From: Nonomuraea sediminis
Lineage (GTDB): Bacteria; Actinomycetota; Actinomycetes; Streptosporangiales; Streptosporangiaceae
NCBI RefSeq assembly: GCF_018531495.1
Contig: NZ_JAHDTI010000024.1
Location: 62,001-126,000, forward strand
Length of the DNA stretch: 64,000 nt
Reading direction: 5' to 3'
Shown: positions 1 to 8,629 of the stretch, one piece after another
How positions within the stretch are numbered: the stretch's first letter is position 1
How the letters are laid out: every line of letters starts with the position of its first letter
The notes under the pieces: generated by a model
Seen by the model: the letters and a program-made list of their open reading frames with translations, nothing else
What the model was told of the DNA's origin: nothing
The model's database searches: none
Translations under genes and position numbers: made by a program

Positions 1-2
1 CG

Positions 3-587
3 GAACGTCCACGGCGTCCACCCCGGCCTCACTCGAAGCGTCAACCACAATGGAAGGATCAGCTGGGAGGGTATGGGGTCTCAGTCTCCTGCGCCGCCGC
101 GGCGGCGCCCGCGGTCGCCGTTTGCTTACCAAACGCGGGAGGTACGGCTCCGCGAGCGCCCTCGGCCACGAAGGCGGCTCCGAGCCAGCACATCCGGCTG
201 TCCGCTCGAGAGATCTCGCTGACCGCCACGCACTGGTTGGAGAACCGGCCTGAACAGACGGGTGCCTACTGGCACACGGTCGGCGTGCAACGGACGCTGT
301 TCAAGGTGGACGGCACCGAGTCCGATGACCCGATGCCGCATCTGAAGACCATCGAGGTAATCGCCGACGTCAAGGACGCGGGAGGCCGCACAGGCACCGC
401 AATCGCGATCAAGCAGCCGGCCGAGGCGAACAGGGGCCCTCCTGCAATCACGTCTGATCATGGACGGGACAACCGGCCAGGCACTCGCCCAGGAGAAGCT
501 CGTGGTGGAACCCGGCGGGCTCCAGGCTGATCTCGCACCAGGCACCGTCTCGAATCGGGCTGGACCGACTCCGAGCCTGCCGCCTGA
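3..587 (+). pseudogene. CU044_5270 family protein remnant, 5' truncated by the window and frameshifted
   Basis: Three pieces match successive parts of the CU044_5270 family of sigma-factor partner proteins. Frame 3 reads a small-residue membrane-like stretch and then 'LSAREISLTA' with 'TGAYWHT' (about 198-260), the usual start of the extracellular part. From about 439 the match moves one frame over ('GQALAQEKLVVEPGG', 'DLAPGTV'). It returns to the first frame at 558 for the family's typical ending 'GWTDSEP' and a TGA at 585-587. Two compensating frameshifts and a missing middle section show that the gene is broken. An intact relative lies at 58971-59852, and a differently decayed sigma locus lies at 15398-16735. 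The left end may continue outside the window. Confidence 0.7.
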
Positions 588-764
588 GCGCTGCTCGCCG
601 TACCCCAATGTCAGTCGCACGCTCGGGTCCACTGGAATGCCGACCTCCTGGAGGGTGATGCAAGCGGTGTTCTTTGTACATGTTTTAGTCGAATTCGTGG
701 GCAACCGAATGCGACTGGGCAACGAAAACCTGTAAAGAGGAAGTGAGGGGAGGTCTTGTGAATC
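588..764. other. Short intergenic region before the two-TM gene
   Basis: No gene is supported here. A locally AT-richer stretch around 665-735 probably carries the promoter. A GAGGGGAGG ribosome-binding site lies about 12 bases before the ATG at 765. Confidence 0.4.
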
Positions 765-1283
765 ATGGCAAGGCCGGATGCGCGTCTGATGGCGATGGTC
801 GATGCCTTGGACGCGGCCGCACCCGGAGTCCGTTGCAAGATCCGGCACTTCCCGGAAGGGCAGCCCTATCTGAGGCTGACGGCCTCTGGTAGTCACTCGA
901 TTCTGTTCGCCCAGGAGGACTGGTGGGTGTGCCTGAGTAGTGACCGGTCCGGCACGACCCGGCAGGGCATTGTGGGCGACGTCAGCGAGAGCCCTCAGAC
1001 GGTGATAGGGCGTCTGGGGGAGGCCTTTGGCGTCGGGCGTTCCTCGTCGCGACGGCTGCGATCACTGGGCCAGGTCGGCGCCGCGGTTGTGGTCGCCGTG
1101 CTGGCGGCGGCCGCTGGGGGTGCGGTGCTGGCCGTGGCTGTGTCGGGGGCACCTTACAGCACCTCAGCCGATACGGTCCGGCTCGTCATCACCGTCCTGG
1201 CCGTGATGATCGGTATCGCGGCTGGTGGGTGGGCGCTCCATTGTCTGAGGGCCACCGGAGACAGGCACCCAGGAGGACGATGA
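765..1283 (+). CDS. Hypothetical protein with two C-terminal membrane helices, coupled to qcrB
   Basis: This 172-residue protein matches no family I recognise. Residues 1-95 look like a small soluble alpha/beta domain ('ILFAQEDWWVCLSS', 'TPQ-V-like' helix, then 'GRLGEAFG'). Residues 102-127 and 138-158 form two hydrophobic helices, so the domain should be held at the cytoplasmic face of the membrane. The stop TGA (1281-1283) overlaps the ATG of qcrB (1280) in an ATGA junction, so the two genes are translationally coupled and probably work together. The ATG start follows a GAGGGGAGG stretch at slightly long spacing; a GTG at 758 is out of frame. Function is unknown; a chaperone or regulatory subunit for the cytochrome b is an inference. 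Confidence 0.75.
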   Translation: MARPDARLMAMVDALDAAAPGVRCKIRHFPEGQPYLRLTASGSHSILFAQEDWWVCLSSDRSGTTRQGIVGDVSESPQTVIGRLGEAFGVGRSSSRRLRSLGQVGAAVVVAVLAAAAGGAVLAVAVSGAPYSTSADTVRLVITVLAVMIGIAAGGWALHCLRATGDRHPGGR

Positions 1284-2914
1284 TGGACAGCGTGCCGAAG
1301 GCGATCGCGGCACCGTCGAGGTTCCTCGACGATCGGCTCGGGGCGGGCAACTTCCTCAAGCGAAACCTGCGCAAGATCTTCCCCGACCACTGGACGTTCC
1401 TGCTGGGCGAGATCGCGCTGTACTCGTTCATCCTGCTGCTGCTGACCGGTACGTTCCTGACGTTCTGGTTCAAGCCGGGCATGCAGGAGGTCATCTACGA
1501 CGGCGTGTACGCCCCGCTCAAGGGCGTGGCGATGTCGGAGGCCTACGCCTCGTCGCTGGACATCAGCTTCGAGGTCCGCGGCGGTCTGCTCATGCGGCAG
1601 ATGCACCACTGGGCGGCCCTGATGTTCGTGGCCAGCATGACGATCCACATGCTCCGGGTGTTCTTCATGGGCGCCTATCGCAGGCCCCGTGAGATCACCT
1701 GGCTCATCGGCGTCATCCTGCTGACGCTGGCGCTGGTCGAGGGCCTGACGGGCTACTCACTGCCCGACGACCTGTTGTCGGGGGCGGGCCTGCGGATCAC
1801 TGAGGGGGTTATGATCTCGCTGCCGCTTATTGGCACGTACATCACGTTCTTCCTGTTCGGTGGTCAGTATCCGGGTGAGGATGTGATCGCCCGGTTCTAC
1901 TCGCTGCACATCCTGCTCATTCCCGGCATCCTGCTGGCGCTCATCGGCGCCCACGTGACCCTCACCTGGGTGCAGAAGCACACGCAGATGCCCGGCAAGG
2001 AAGCCACCAACCACAACGTGGTCGGCGCGCCGTTCTACCCGGCCTTCATGGCCAAGGCCGGAGCGCTCACGCTGTTCACGTTCGCGGTGATCGCGGGTCT
2101 GGCGACCTTCACCCAGATCAACCCGATCTGGCTGTTCGGTCCCTACACCCCGGCGGACGTCTCGGCGGGTTCGCAGCCCGACTTCTACATGGGCTTCCTC
2201 GAGGGCGCGCTGCGCATCATGCCGGCGTGGGAGATCAATCTCTTCGGTACGGCTCACGCGGGCACGCTGCCGTTGAGCGTGATCATCCCGGCGCTGGTGC
2301 CGATGGGCATCGTCATGACGGGCCTGGCGCTCTATCCGTTCCTGGAACGCTGGGTGACGGGTGACAAGGGCGCACACCACATCGTCGACCGCCCGCGCAA
2401 CAACCCGCACCGCACCTCGATCGGCATGTCGGCCATCGCGTTCTACGGCGTGCTGTGGGTCATGGGAGCCAACGACGAGATCTCGGCGAACTTCCACATC
2501 AGCCTGAACGCGACCACCTACGCGGGCCGCGTGGCGATCATCGTGATGCCGGTGCTGGCGTACATCGTCACCTACCGCATCTGCCTGGGCCTGCAGCGTT
2601 CCGACGCGGCGGTCATCGGGCACGGCGTGGAGTCGGGCGTCATCAAGCGCCTGCCGCACGGTGAGTTCATCGAGGTTCACACGCCGCCGGACGCCCGCGA
2701 CGAGGCGGTGCTGCGGAGCAAAGCGCCGGTGCCCGCGGTCGCGGTGGACGAGGATGCCGCGGGCATCCTGCCCAAGGGCATGCGTGGGCCGCTCGGCAAG
2801 CTGCGTGGCCGCATCTCCAAGGCCTATGGCGGCGAGAAGATCCCCCTCGACGAGGGGGAGCATGGGCCCGGTGCCCTGGACGCCGAGCACGGCAGGCCGC
2901 CGGACAAACACTGA
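1280..2914 (+). CDS. qcrB: Cytochrome b subunit of a cytochrome bc1 complex (orphan QcrB)
   Basis: QcrB is the membrane core of the actinobacterial menaquinol:cytochrome c oxidoreductase and carries haems bL and bH. This 544-residue protein has the expected haem-ligand histidines (H109/H123 and H210/H225) in hydrophobic helices. The Qo-site motif normally written PEWY or PDWY reads 'PDFY' (300-303) followed by 'GFLEGALRIMPAWE'. The C-terminal ~90 residues are the charged tail usual in actinobacterial QcrB. The start at 1280 is set by AGGAGG at 1271-1276 and the ATGA overlap with the gene before. There are no qcrC, qcrA or cta genes alongside, so this is a stand-alone paralogue, not the main qcrCAB operon. 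Confidence 0.93.
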   Translation: MMDSVPKAIAAPSRFLDDRLGAGNFLKRNLRKIFPDHWTFLLGEIALYSFILLLLTGTFLTFWFKPGMQEVIYDGVYAPLKGVAMSEAYASSLDISFEVRGGLLMRQMHHWAALMFVASMTIHMLRVFFMGAYRRPREITWLIGVILLTLALVEGLTGYSLPDDLLSGAGLRITEGVMISLPLIGTYITFFLFGGQYPGEDVIARFYSLHILLIPGILLALIGAHVTLTWVQKHTQMPGKEATNHNVVGAPFYPAFMAKAGALTLFTFAVIAGLATFTQINPIWLFGPYTPADVSAGSQPDFYMGFLEGALRIMPAWEINLFGTAHAGTLPLSVIIPALVPMGIVMTGLALYPFLERWVTGDKGAHHIVDRPRNNPHRTSIGMSAIAFYGVLWVMGANDEISANFHISLNATTYAGRVAIIVMPVLAYIVTYRICLGLQRSDAAVIGHGVESGVIKRLPHGEFIEVHTPPDARDEAVLRSKAPVPAVAVDEDAAGILPKGMRGPLGKLRGRISKAYGGEKIPLDEGEHGPGALDAEHGRPPDKH

Positions 2915-3078
2915 CGGATCGGTAGGCGCGCCTACAGCAAGCCGAACCGCAGCGGTGTCCGTCTCGAACAGTCTCTTGAGACTGGAAAGGATCACCAGAC
3001 TGCGGACCTTCAGCGCCGCTCAGCACGTCGCCAGGACCCGCGTGTATCTCAGGTCCAGCACCCCGTACCGCTTCATCG

Positions 3079-3196
3079 TTCATCGCAGGGGTCCAGTTGC
3101 TGATGGCCAAGTCCCGGCACAAGAAGACCGAGAACGTACGCAGGTACCGTCGCCGAGGTCACCAGCCTCTTCGCCCCTGGCGATAGCCGACGTTGA
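3079..3196 (+). mobile_element. Tyrosine integrase C-terminal remnant (frameshifted)
   Basis: One frame reads 'GVQLLMAKSRHKKTENVRRY'. After a frameshift at about 3148 the sequence continues 'AEVTSLFAPGDSRR' and a TGA at 3194-3196. This is the usual C-terminal tail of actinobacterial site-specific integrases. Only about 35 codons remain and the catalytic domain is gone, so it is a scar of an older insertion. The rest of the 2915-3231 gap holds nothing else I can support. Confidence 0.5.
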
Positions 3197-3231
3197 GGCA
3201 CAGCTGGTTCGCCGGAAGAAGGCGCTCGCGG

Positions 3232-4224
3232 TCAATTCGCCTCAGGCCCGAACCGGCGCTGGTACGCCGACGGAGTGATGCCAGTCTCGCGGCGCATCAG
3301 CGTGCGCAAATTGGCCGCGGTGCCAAGCCCGCTGCGCCTCGCGACCACCTCGAAGCGGGACTCACCCCGCTCGATCAACCGGCATGCCAGGGCAAGTCGT
3401 TCGCCCGTGAGCCACCTCAACGGCGTCGTACCCAGTTGCGCCTGGAAGCGGCGATGTAGCGTTGCCGGACTGACCGCCGCACGCGCCGCAAGGTCAGACA
3501 CCGTGAGCGGTGCGTCCAGCCGTTCATTGGCCCAGGCCAGGACAGGCGCCAGGGACTCGTCCGGCAGGTCGGGCATGGGGCGTTCCACGAACTGCCGCTG
3601 TCCACCGTCCCGATGGGCCGCGAAGACCAATCGCCGGCTCACAGAGTTGGCGACCTCCGCGCCATAATCGCGGCGGACCACGTGCAGCCCAAGGTCGAGT
3701 GCAGCCGCGCTCCCCGCGGCGGTGAGGATGTCACCGTCATCCACGAACAGCACGTCTGATTCGAGCCGCACAGAAGGGAAGCGGGTCCGGAAGGAGTCCG
3801 CCCACTGCCAGTGCGCGGTGGCCCGGCGCCCGTCGAGGACCCCCGCCTCTGCCAAGGTGAAGGCGCCGCTGCAGAACCCGATCAGGCGCGCACCGCGTGC
3901 GTGCGCGCGTCGGACGGCATCGAGCACAGCTGGGCGGCGGGGCACCTCGACATCGGGGCGGTTGGGGACGATCAAGGTGTCCGCCGTGTCGGCCTCCTCC
4001 AAATCGGCGACTCCCGTGAGCGTGAAGAACCCGTCCCGCATCACGATGCTGGGCTCGGCGGCGCAGAGCCTGAAGTCGTAGAGGTCACGGCCGAGCTCGG
4101 GTCTGCGCAGGCCGAAGACCTCGGTCGCGCAGCCGAGTTCGAAGGGGTTCGAATTCTCGTCCACGATCACGACCACCCGGTGTACGCCCGCCGCGCGAAC
4201 CGTATGCGAGGATTCTTTCGCCAT
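3232..4224 (-). CDS. GlxA family AraC-type transcriptional regulator with DJ-1/PfpI-like domain
   Basis: The 330-residue protein joins an N-terminal DJ-1/PfpI-like sensor fold (about 10-185, with the elbow 'GFCSGAF') to a C-terminal AraC double helix-turn-helix (about 215-325, 'SPATLHRRFQAQLGTTPLRWL' region and 'ITPSAYQRRFG'). This is the GlxA architecture, a cytoplasmic DNA-binding regulator. I place the start at the ATG at 4224 (AGGA about 9 bases upstream); a TTG at 4230 would add two residues. It is divergent from the cupin gene at 4277 with about 50 bp between them, so it probably controls that gene and itself. The ligand cannot be read from the sequence. Confidence 0.9.
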   Translation of the reverse strand: MAKESSHTVRAAGVHRVVVIVDENSNPFELGCATEVFGLRRPELGRDLYDFRLCAAEPSIVMRDGFFTLTGVADLEEADTADTLIVPNRPDVEVPRRPAVLDAVRRAHARGARLIGFCSGAFTLAEAGVLDGRRATAHWQWADSFRTRFPSVRLESDVLFVDDGDILTAAGSAAALDLGLHVVRRDYGAEVANSVSRRLVFAAHRDGGQRQFVERPMPDLPDESLAPVLAWANERLDAPLTVSDLAARAAVSPATLHRRFQAQLGTTPLRWLTGERLALACRLIERGESRFEVVARRSGLGTAANLRTLMRRETGITPSAYQRRFGPEAN

Positions 4225-4276
4225 ATGCAATTCCTAGCACTCACGCTGACCATACGAAGCGGCGAAGGATGAGCCC

Positions 4277-4672
4277 ATGAGTAACGAACCCATCCTTCTC
4301 AGCAAGGCTCTGGCCTCCTTCGACGCCCTGTGGAGCCCCCGCATCGTCACGCGCGTCAACGACTACGACGTCCGCGTCGCCAAGGTTGAAGGCGAACACA
4401 TCTGGCACATCCACGACGAGACCGACGAGTTCTTCCTGGTACTCGACGGGGAACTGCACATCTCCTTGCGTGAGCCCGCGGGGGAGCGCACGGTCCTGCT
4501 CCCCAAGGGCGCGGTCTTCACCGTTCCCCGGGGTACAGAGCACAAGCCGTACGCTCCGTCCGGCGCCGCAATCCTCATGTTCGAACCCGCCGGGACACCG
4601 ACAGTGGGCGATCGCCACGGCGAGATCCCGGACCACGTGGACGCAACGATCGGGCACGCACTCAACTCCTGA
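4277..4672 (+). CDS. Cupin domain protein
   Basis: A 131-residue single-domain cupin. Motif 1 has the metal-binding pattern 'HIHDETDEFFLVLDGEL' (about residues 42-58) and motif 2 is 'FTVPRGTEHKPYAP' (about 81-94). It is a small cytoplasmic beta-barrel that would bind a metal and act as an isomerase, dioxygenase or ligand-binding protein; the class cannot be decided here. GAAGGATGAG lies before the ATG. It is transcribed away from the GlxA-type regulator, which suggests one regulator-target pair. Confidence 0.85.
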   Translation: MSNEPILLSKALASFDALWSPRIVTRVNDYDVRVAKVEGEHIWHIHDETDEFFLVLDGELHISLREPAGERTVLLPKGAVFTVPRGTEHKPYAPSGAAILMFEPAGTPTVGDRHGEIPDHVDATIGHALNS

Positions 4673-4765
4673 GCGCTTCGGCTGCACGCCTCACCTGGTG
4701 ACCGGCCCGTCAACGGGGCGATTCGCTCAACCGGACTGCCCCCGGCCGAAGCTGTCCGGCACTTA

Positions 4766-4918
4766 TTACTCGGCGGCGTCCGGGTCGCGAAGGGTTCGCA
4801 TTCCGCCGGGCAGGTCCATGTTGGTGTGGTGCCGCACGAACGGCGACAGGCGCGCCGCGTCCTCGTCGCGCACGTCTAAGCCAACCGCGCGGAGTTGGGC
4901 GACGACGGCGCGTGTTGA
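4766..4918 (-). mobile_element. Tn3 family transposase C-terminal remnant
   Basis: The minus strand reads 'LDVRDEDAARLSPFVRHH' followed by 'DLPGGMRTLRDPDAAE' and a stop at 4766. This is the extreme C-terminus of Tn3-type TnpA, with the usual 'LGRYSF' block between the two parts deleted. The remnant abuts an unrelated IS fragment on the other strand at about 4918. Confidence 0.6.
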
Positions 4919-5071
4919 ACAGAACTGGTGGAGTATGCCGATCACTACAACGGTCATCGGCCGCACCAGTCCCGTCGGAAGCTGCCACCCGATCACGACG
5001 AGCGGACCAACGTATCCCTGGAAGGCCCGATCAAGCGTCGCAAGGTGCTCGACGGGCTGATCAACGAGCCG
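4919..5071 (+). mobile_element. Integrase-core (DDE) transposase C-terminal remnant
   Basis: One frame reads 'ELVEYADHYNGHRPHQSR' and ends in 'GPIKRRKVLDGLINEP'. This is the typical C-terminus of IS3/IS481-like transposases with an rve integrase core, including the 'YN-RPH' motif. The upstream catalytic part is absent; the sequence before it belongs to the opposing Tn3 scrap. Positions 4673-4765 and 5072-5164 hold no gene. Confidence 0.6.
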
Positions 5072-5164
5072 CGTAGCCCTCCCAGAGACCTCCCAGTTCA
5101 AGCCCTATGCGATGACTTTGAAGCAGTACAGGCATCCTGCGCGAGCTGGAGAAGGCGGGGATCC

Positions 5165-5752
5165 TCAGTCGTAAGGGTCGTAATTTCGGGGCTCGTGCGT
5201 GCGCTGGTGGTACCTGGACTGCTCGTGCGCCCGGGGTTCGTAGGCGCGCGGCTCGTGACCGCGGGGCGGGCCGTACGAGAATGGTTCGGGGTCAGGCATC
5301 TCTTCGATCGCTGTGCGCCCGATCGACGTCAGCAGCGAGACGATGGCGATGCCGATGACCAGGTTGATTACGGCCGTGGCGATCTGCCCGATGAGGTCGG
5401 CGGAATGCATGAACGGCAGGATCGTGATCATGACGGTGAAGAGCCCGGCGATCCAGCCGAAGAACTTGGTCGGCTCCGGTGTCGACAGCATGAGGATGTA
5501 GAGCAGTAGCGTGGCGACGAGCGCGGCAGCGGCAGCCGAGATCGCGTATCCCGTGGTCGCCGAGCTGCCGTACGCGGTCGCCCCGTCGGGGGTGAGAACG
5601 CGGATGCCGAGAATCCTCTTGCTGATCATGACTCCGACCACCACGATCAGTGCCGCCACCACCGCAGCGGCCACCCCGCCTCCCCACACTCGCGCCGGGT
5701 TGACTCTCGGCCGCGCTGGTTCCGGGCGCCGGTCATGGGAGGGATATGACAT
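5165..5752 (-). CDS. DUF6069 family membrane protein
   Basis: A 195-residue membrane protein with four hydrophobic helices (roughly residues 20-45, 68-92, 98-118 and 123-148) and an unusual C-terminal tail rich in Arg, His, Pro and Tyr ('EPRAYEPRAHEQ'). The helix region matches DUF6069, a family common in actinobacteria with no known activity. I use the ATG at 5752, with AAAGG eight bases upstream; a GTG at 5761 would add three residues. The repeated 'EPR-Y' tail is low complexity and may be disordered. No operon partner is evident. Confidence 0.8.
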   Translation of the reverse strand: MSYPSHDRRPEPARPRVNPARVWGGGVAAAVVAALIVVVGVMISKRILGIRVLTPDGATAYGSSATTGYAISAAAAALVATLLLYILMLSTPEPTKFFGWIAGLFTVMITILPFMHSADLIGQIATAVINLVIGIAIVSLLTSIGRTAIEEMPDPEPFSYGPPRGHEPRAYEPRAHEQSRYHQRTHEPRNYDPYD

Positions 5753-5974
5753 GCGTATCACCTTTGTCGCGAAGGCTGATCAAGCACTTCGAGAACCTTA
5801 CACGTGAAGTCAAGAGGCGCTGAGCCTCGAGCTGACTAGACGATCGCGACCGCTCGACCGCCTCAGGCGCGTGCACGCCGGCGTTGAGCCCAGAGCGACA
5901 CGGCCGCGTGCCGCAGGTGGTTCGCCTGTACTCGGGCGTGATGGCATGGACGGCGGAAGGCTGGGGGATTATTC

Positions 5975-5990
5975 TCGACATGCATGTCGA
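5975..5990. promoter_or_regulatory. Palindromic operator upstream of the crotonase/TetR operon
   Basis: TCGACATGCATGTCGA is a perfect 16-bp palindrome ending four bases before the GGAGG of the crotonase gene at 6004. A 14/16 match is at 10458-10473 in the other promoter region of the same catabolic cluster. The likely ligand is the TetR protein encoded at 6747. Confidence 0.6.
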
Positions 5991-6003
5991 CCCTGGAGGA
6001 TGC

Positions 6004-6750
6004 ATGTCTGACGTGTCGGTGGGCCTCAAGGGCCGGGTGGCGACGGTGGAGATCTGCCGGGGGCCGCACAACTACTTAGATCTCGAGTTGGTGCGGGCGT
6101 TGGCGGACACCTATCACGAACTGGATGCGGGCGGAGAGTGCCGGGCGATCGTCCTGTGCTCGGAGGGCAAGAACTTCTGCGCGGGAGCGGACTTCGGCAG
6201 GCCGACCGGCGGTGTGACGAGCCTCTATCAGGAAGCCGTGCGGCTGTTCGAGGCCGGGATTCCGGTGGTGGCCGCGGTGCAGGGGGCAGCCATCGGCGGG
6301 GGTCTGGGGTTGGCGTGCTCGGCCGACTTCCGGGTCACGAGTCCGCAGGCGCGGTTCTCCGCGAACTTCGCCCGGCTGGGATTCCACCACGGGTTCGGGC
6401 TGACCGAGACCCTGCCGAGGATCATCGGGCCGCAGCGCGCGCTGGAGTTGCTGTATACCGGACGCCGGGTCGACGGCTCCGAAGCGGCCGCGATGGGACT
6501 GTGTGATCGTCTCGTGGACCCCGCCGAGCTCAGAGCGCACGCGCACGCCCTGGCCACCGAGATCGCCGAGTCGGCGCCCCTGGCCGTACGGGCGATCCGA
6601 GAGACGATGCGGGGCTACCTGGCCGGCCGGGTTCGGGGCGCCGTCGAGCACGAAGCCGCCGAACAAGCCCGGCTCATGCGCACCGACGACTTCGCCGAAG
6701 GCGTCCGGGCGATGGGCGAACGCCGTACACCGGCCTTCACGGGACAATGA
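6004..6750 (+). CDS. Enoyl-CoA hydratase/isomerase (crotonase superfamily) protein
   Basis: A 248-residue crotonase-fold protein that should act on an acyl-CoA in the cytoplasm. The oxyanion-hole parts are present ('GKNFCAGADF', about 56-65, and 'AAIGGGLGLACSADFR'). By eye, the two glutamates that catalyse hydration in rat mitochondrial enoyl-CoA hydratase (E144 after GGG-C and E164 in Q-P-E) align with Gly in 'GGGLGL' and with the 'SANF' stretch, so classical hydration is doubtful. The ATG at 6004 follows GGAGG at 5994-5998. Its TGA overlaps the ATG of the TetR gene (ATGA), making it the first gene of a four-gene coupled operon. Confidence 0.88.
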   Translation: MSDVSVGLKGRVATVEICRGPHNYLDLELVRALADTYHELDAGGECRAIVLCSEGKNFCAGADFGRPTGGVTSLYQEAVRLFEAGIPVVAAVQGAAIGGGLGLACSADFRVTSPQARFSANFARLGFHHGFGLTETLPRIIGPQRALELLYTGRRVDGSEAAAMGLCDRLVDPAELRAHAHALATEIAESAPLAVRAIRETMRGYLAGRVRGAVEHEAAEQARLMRTDDFAEGVRAMGERRTPAFTGQ

Positions 6751-7415
6751 AGCGGACCCGAGGCGGGTGGACACCCGCGGGCACCGGCGCGGCGCGGCGC
6801 GCAGGTCACGAGGAGCGCGTCACGCCGAAAGGGCAGCGCGCCCGCGCGGAGCTGCTCGAGGCCGCGCGGCGGGTGTTCGAGCGCGACGGCTACCTCGACA
6901 CCCGGGTCGCCGACATCGCCGCCGAGGCCGGGGTCGCTCATGGCAGCTTCTACACCTATTTCGCGTCCAAACAGGACGTGTTTCGCTCCCTGGCGCAGGA
7001 GGTGAGTCGCGAACTGGACGCGGCGGTGGCGCCGGACCCCGCCGACCGCGGGCTGCCCACCGTGGTGGCGCTCGACCGGTCCAACCGCCGCTACCTGGAG
7101 CTCTACCGAGCCAACAGCGCGTTCTGGGCACTACTGGAACAGCTGTCGACCATGGATCCGGACGTCCACCGGATCCGCCTCGCCGGGCGACAGCGGCACG
7201 TCGAGCGGGTCGCCCGGACCATCCGCCGCTGGCAGGAGTCCGGAGTGGCCGACCCGGAGATCGACGCGCACACCACGGCCGGCGCGCTGGTGTCGATGCT
7301 GTCGAACTTCGCGTACTGGTGGTTCGCGGGCGGCGACGGCTACGACGACGAGACCGCCGCGCGGACCCTCACCGGCATCTGGGCACGTGCCGTCGGATTG
7401 AAGGAGCCGAAGTGA
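6747..7415 (+). CDS. TetR family transcriptional regulator
   Basis: A 222-residue TetR protein. The helix-turn-helix lies at about 28-75 ('ARRVFERDGYLDTRVADIA', then 'VAHGSFYTYFASKQDVF'). The C-terminal half is a helical ligand-binding and dimer domain that would sense an acyl-CoA, judging by its neighbours. It overlaps the crotonase gene by four bases (ATGA) and the acyl-CoA dehydrogenase gene by four (GTGA), so it is made with the enzymes. The palindromes at 5975 and 10458 are its probable binding sites and would let it autoregulate and control the divergent CaiB and dehydrogenase promoters. Confidence 0.92.
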   Translation: MKRTRGGWTPAGTGAARRAGHEERVTPKGQRARAELLEAARRVFERDGYLDTRVADIAAEAGVAHGSFYTYFASKQDVFRSLAQEVSRELDAAVAPDPADRGLPTVVALDRSNRRYLELYRANSAFWALLEQLSTMDPDVHRIRLAGRQRHVERVARTIRRWQESGVADPEIDAHTTAGALVSMLSNFAYWWFAGGDGYDDETAARTLTGIWARAVGLKEPK

Positions 7416-8629
7416 TCAGAGAGTGGCTTCACGAGAACTGGGATCCTGAGCTGAGCCTTCGCGAGTGGCGAGAGCGCCTGGCGGATTCCGGATGGGGCGC
7501 GCCGACGTGGCCGCGCGAGTGGTGCGGTCGCGGTCTGCCGCCCGCCGCGGCGCAGGAGGTCACCGAAGAGTTCCGTCGAATCGGCGCGGTCGGACCGGCG
7601 GACGGCCTGGGCATGCACCTTGCCGCCCCGACCGTCCTCGCCCACGGCTCGGACGACTTGAAGCGGCGTTTCGTCCGGCCCACGCTCACCGGCGAGATCC
7701 ACTGGTGCCAGCTGTTCAGCGAGCCCGGCTCGGGCTCCGACCTGGCCGGACTGCGGACCCGGGCGCACCTTGACGGCGACACCTGGGTGATCAGCGGTCA
7801 GAAGGTCTGGAACACCTCCGCCCATCACGCCGACTACGGCATGCTGCTCGCGCGGACCGACTGGGACGCTCCCAAGCATCGCGGCCTGACCTACTTCGTG
7901 CTTCCGATGCGCCAGGCCGGGGTCGAGGTCCGTCCACTGCGGCAGATGAACGGCCACGCGTCCTTCAACGAGGTGTTCTTCGAGGAGGCCCGGGTGCCTG
8001 CCGCCAACGCGGTCGGGGCGGTGAACGACGGTTGGACGGTGGCCCTCACGACCCTCGCGCACGAGCGCAGGATGGTCGACCTGGGCCGCAGGGCCGTCGC
8101 CGGTCCGGACGCCGGTCGCTGCCGGCGTGAGGCGGCCGAGGAGTCGGCTCGGGCGATGGAGCCGTACCGGTGGTACCCGCAACGGGCCGGACGTCCCGAC
8201 CTGGTGATCGAGCGGGCGATCGCGAGTGGCCGGCACACCGACCCGGTCGTCCGGCAGGAGATCGTCAAGCTGATCACCCTGGTCTGGACGGCCCGCTGGA
8301 CCTCGCAGCGGGCCGCGGCCGCGCGCGCCGCCGGGCGCCCTCCCGGCCCGGAAGGATCCCTGGCCAAGCTGGCGAGCAGCGACATCGCCCGGGCCGCCGC
8401 ACGGGTACACGCCCTGATCGCGGGCCCGTCCGGCATGCTGGCCGGGTCGGACGCCCCGCTCGGCGGGACGATCGCGGAGGTCTTCCTGTCGGTTCCCGCC
8501 GCCTCGCTGGCCGGCGGGACCGACGAGATCCAGCGCACCATCATCGGGGAACGGGTCCTGGGCCTGCCCAAAGAACCCGTCGTGGATCGCGATGTCCCCT
8601 TCCGCGAGATCAGGGGGAACGCCCGATGA
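7412..8629 (+). CDS. Acyl-CoA dehydrogenase (FadE type)
   Basis: A 405-residue FAD-dependent acyl-CoA dehydrogenase that introduces an alpha,beta double bond into acyl-CoA. It has the substrate and FAD signatures 'QLFSEPGSGSDLAGLRTRA' (about 101-119) and 'GQKVWNTSAHHADYG', and the C-terminal 'AGGTDEIQRTIIGERVLG'. The position of the catalytic Glu in medium-chain enzymes (E-G-T) is Gly here. That is common in the mycobacterial FadE pairs that work as alpha2beta2 heteromers. The GTG start at 7412 is fixed by AAGGAG at 7401 and the GTGA overlap with TetR. The second dehydrogenase at 10497 is the obvious partner. Confidence 0.9.
   Translation: MIREWLHENWDPELSLREWRERLADSGWGAPTWPREWCGRGLPPAAAQEVTEEFRRIGAVGPADGLGMHLAAPTVLAHGSDDLKRRFVRPTLTGEIHWCQLFSEPGSGSDLAGLRTRAHLDGDTWVISGQKVWNTSAHHADYGMLLARTDWDAPKHRGLTYFVLPMRQAGVEVRPLRQMNGHASFNEVFFEEARVPAANAVGAVNDGWTVALTTLAHERRMVDLGRRAVAGPDAGRCRREAAEESARAMEPYRWYPQRAGRPDLVIERAIASGRHTDPVVRQEIVKLITLVWTARWTSQRAAAARAAGRPPGPEGSLAKLASSDIARAAARVHALIAGPSGMLAGSDAPLGGTIAEVFLSVPAASLAGGTDEIQRTIIGERVLGLPKEPVVDRDVPFREIRGNAR

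Noticed and set aside
8170..8626. Upstream extension of the alpha/beta hydrolase frame
   Set aside because: This part is out-of-frame shadow of the acyl-CoA dehydrogenase; the ATG at 8626 gives the standard hydrolase N-terminus.
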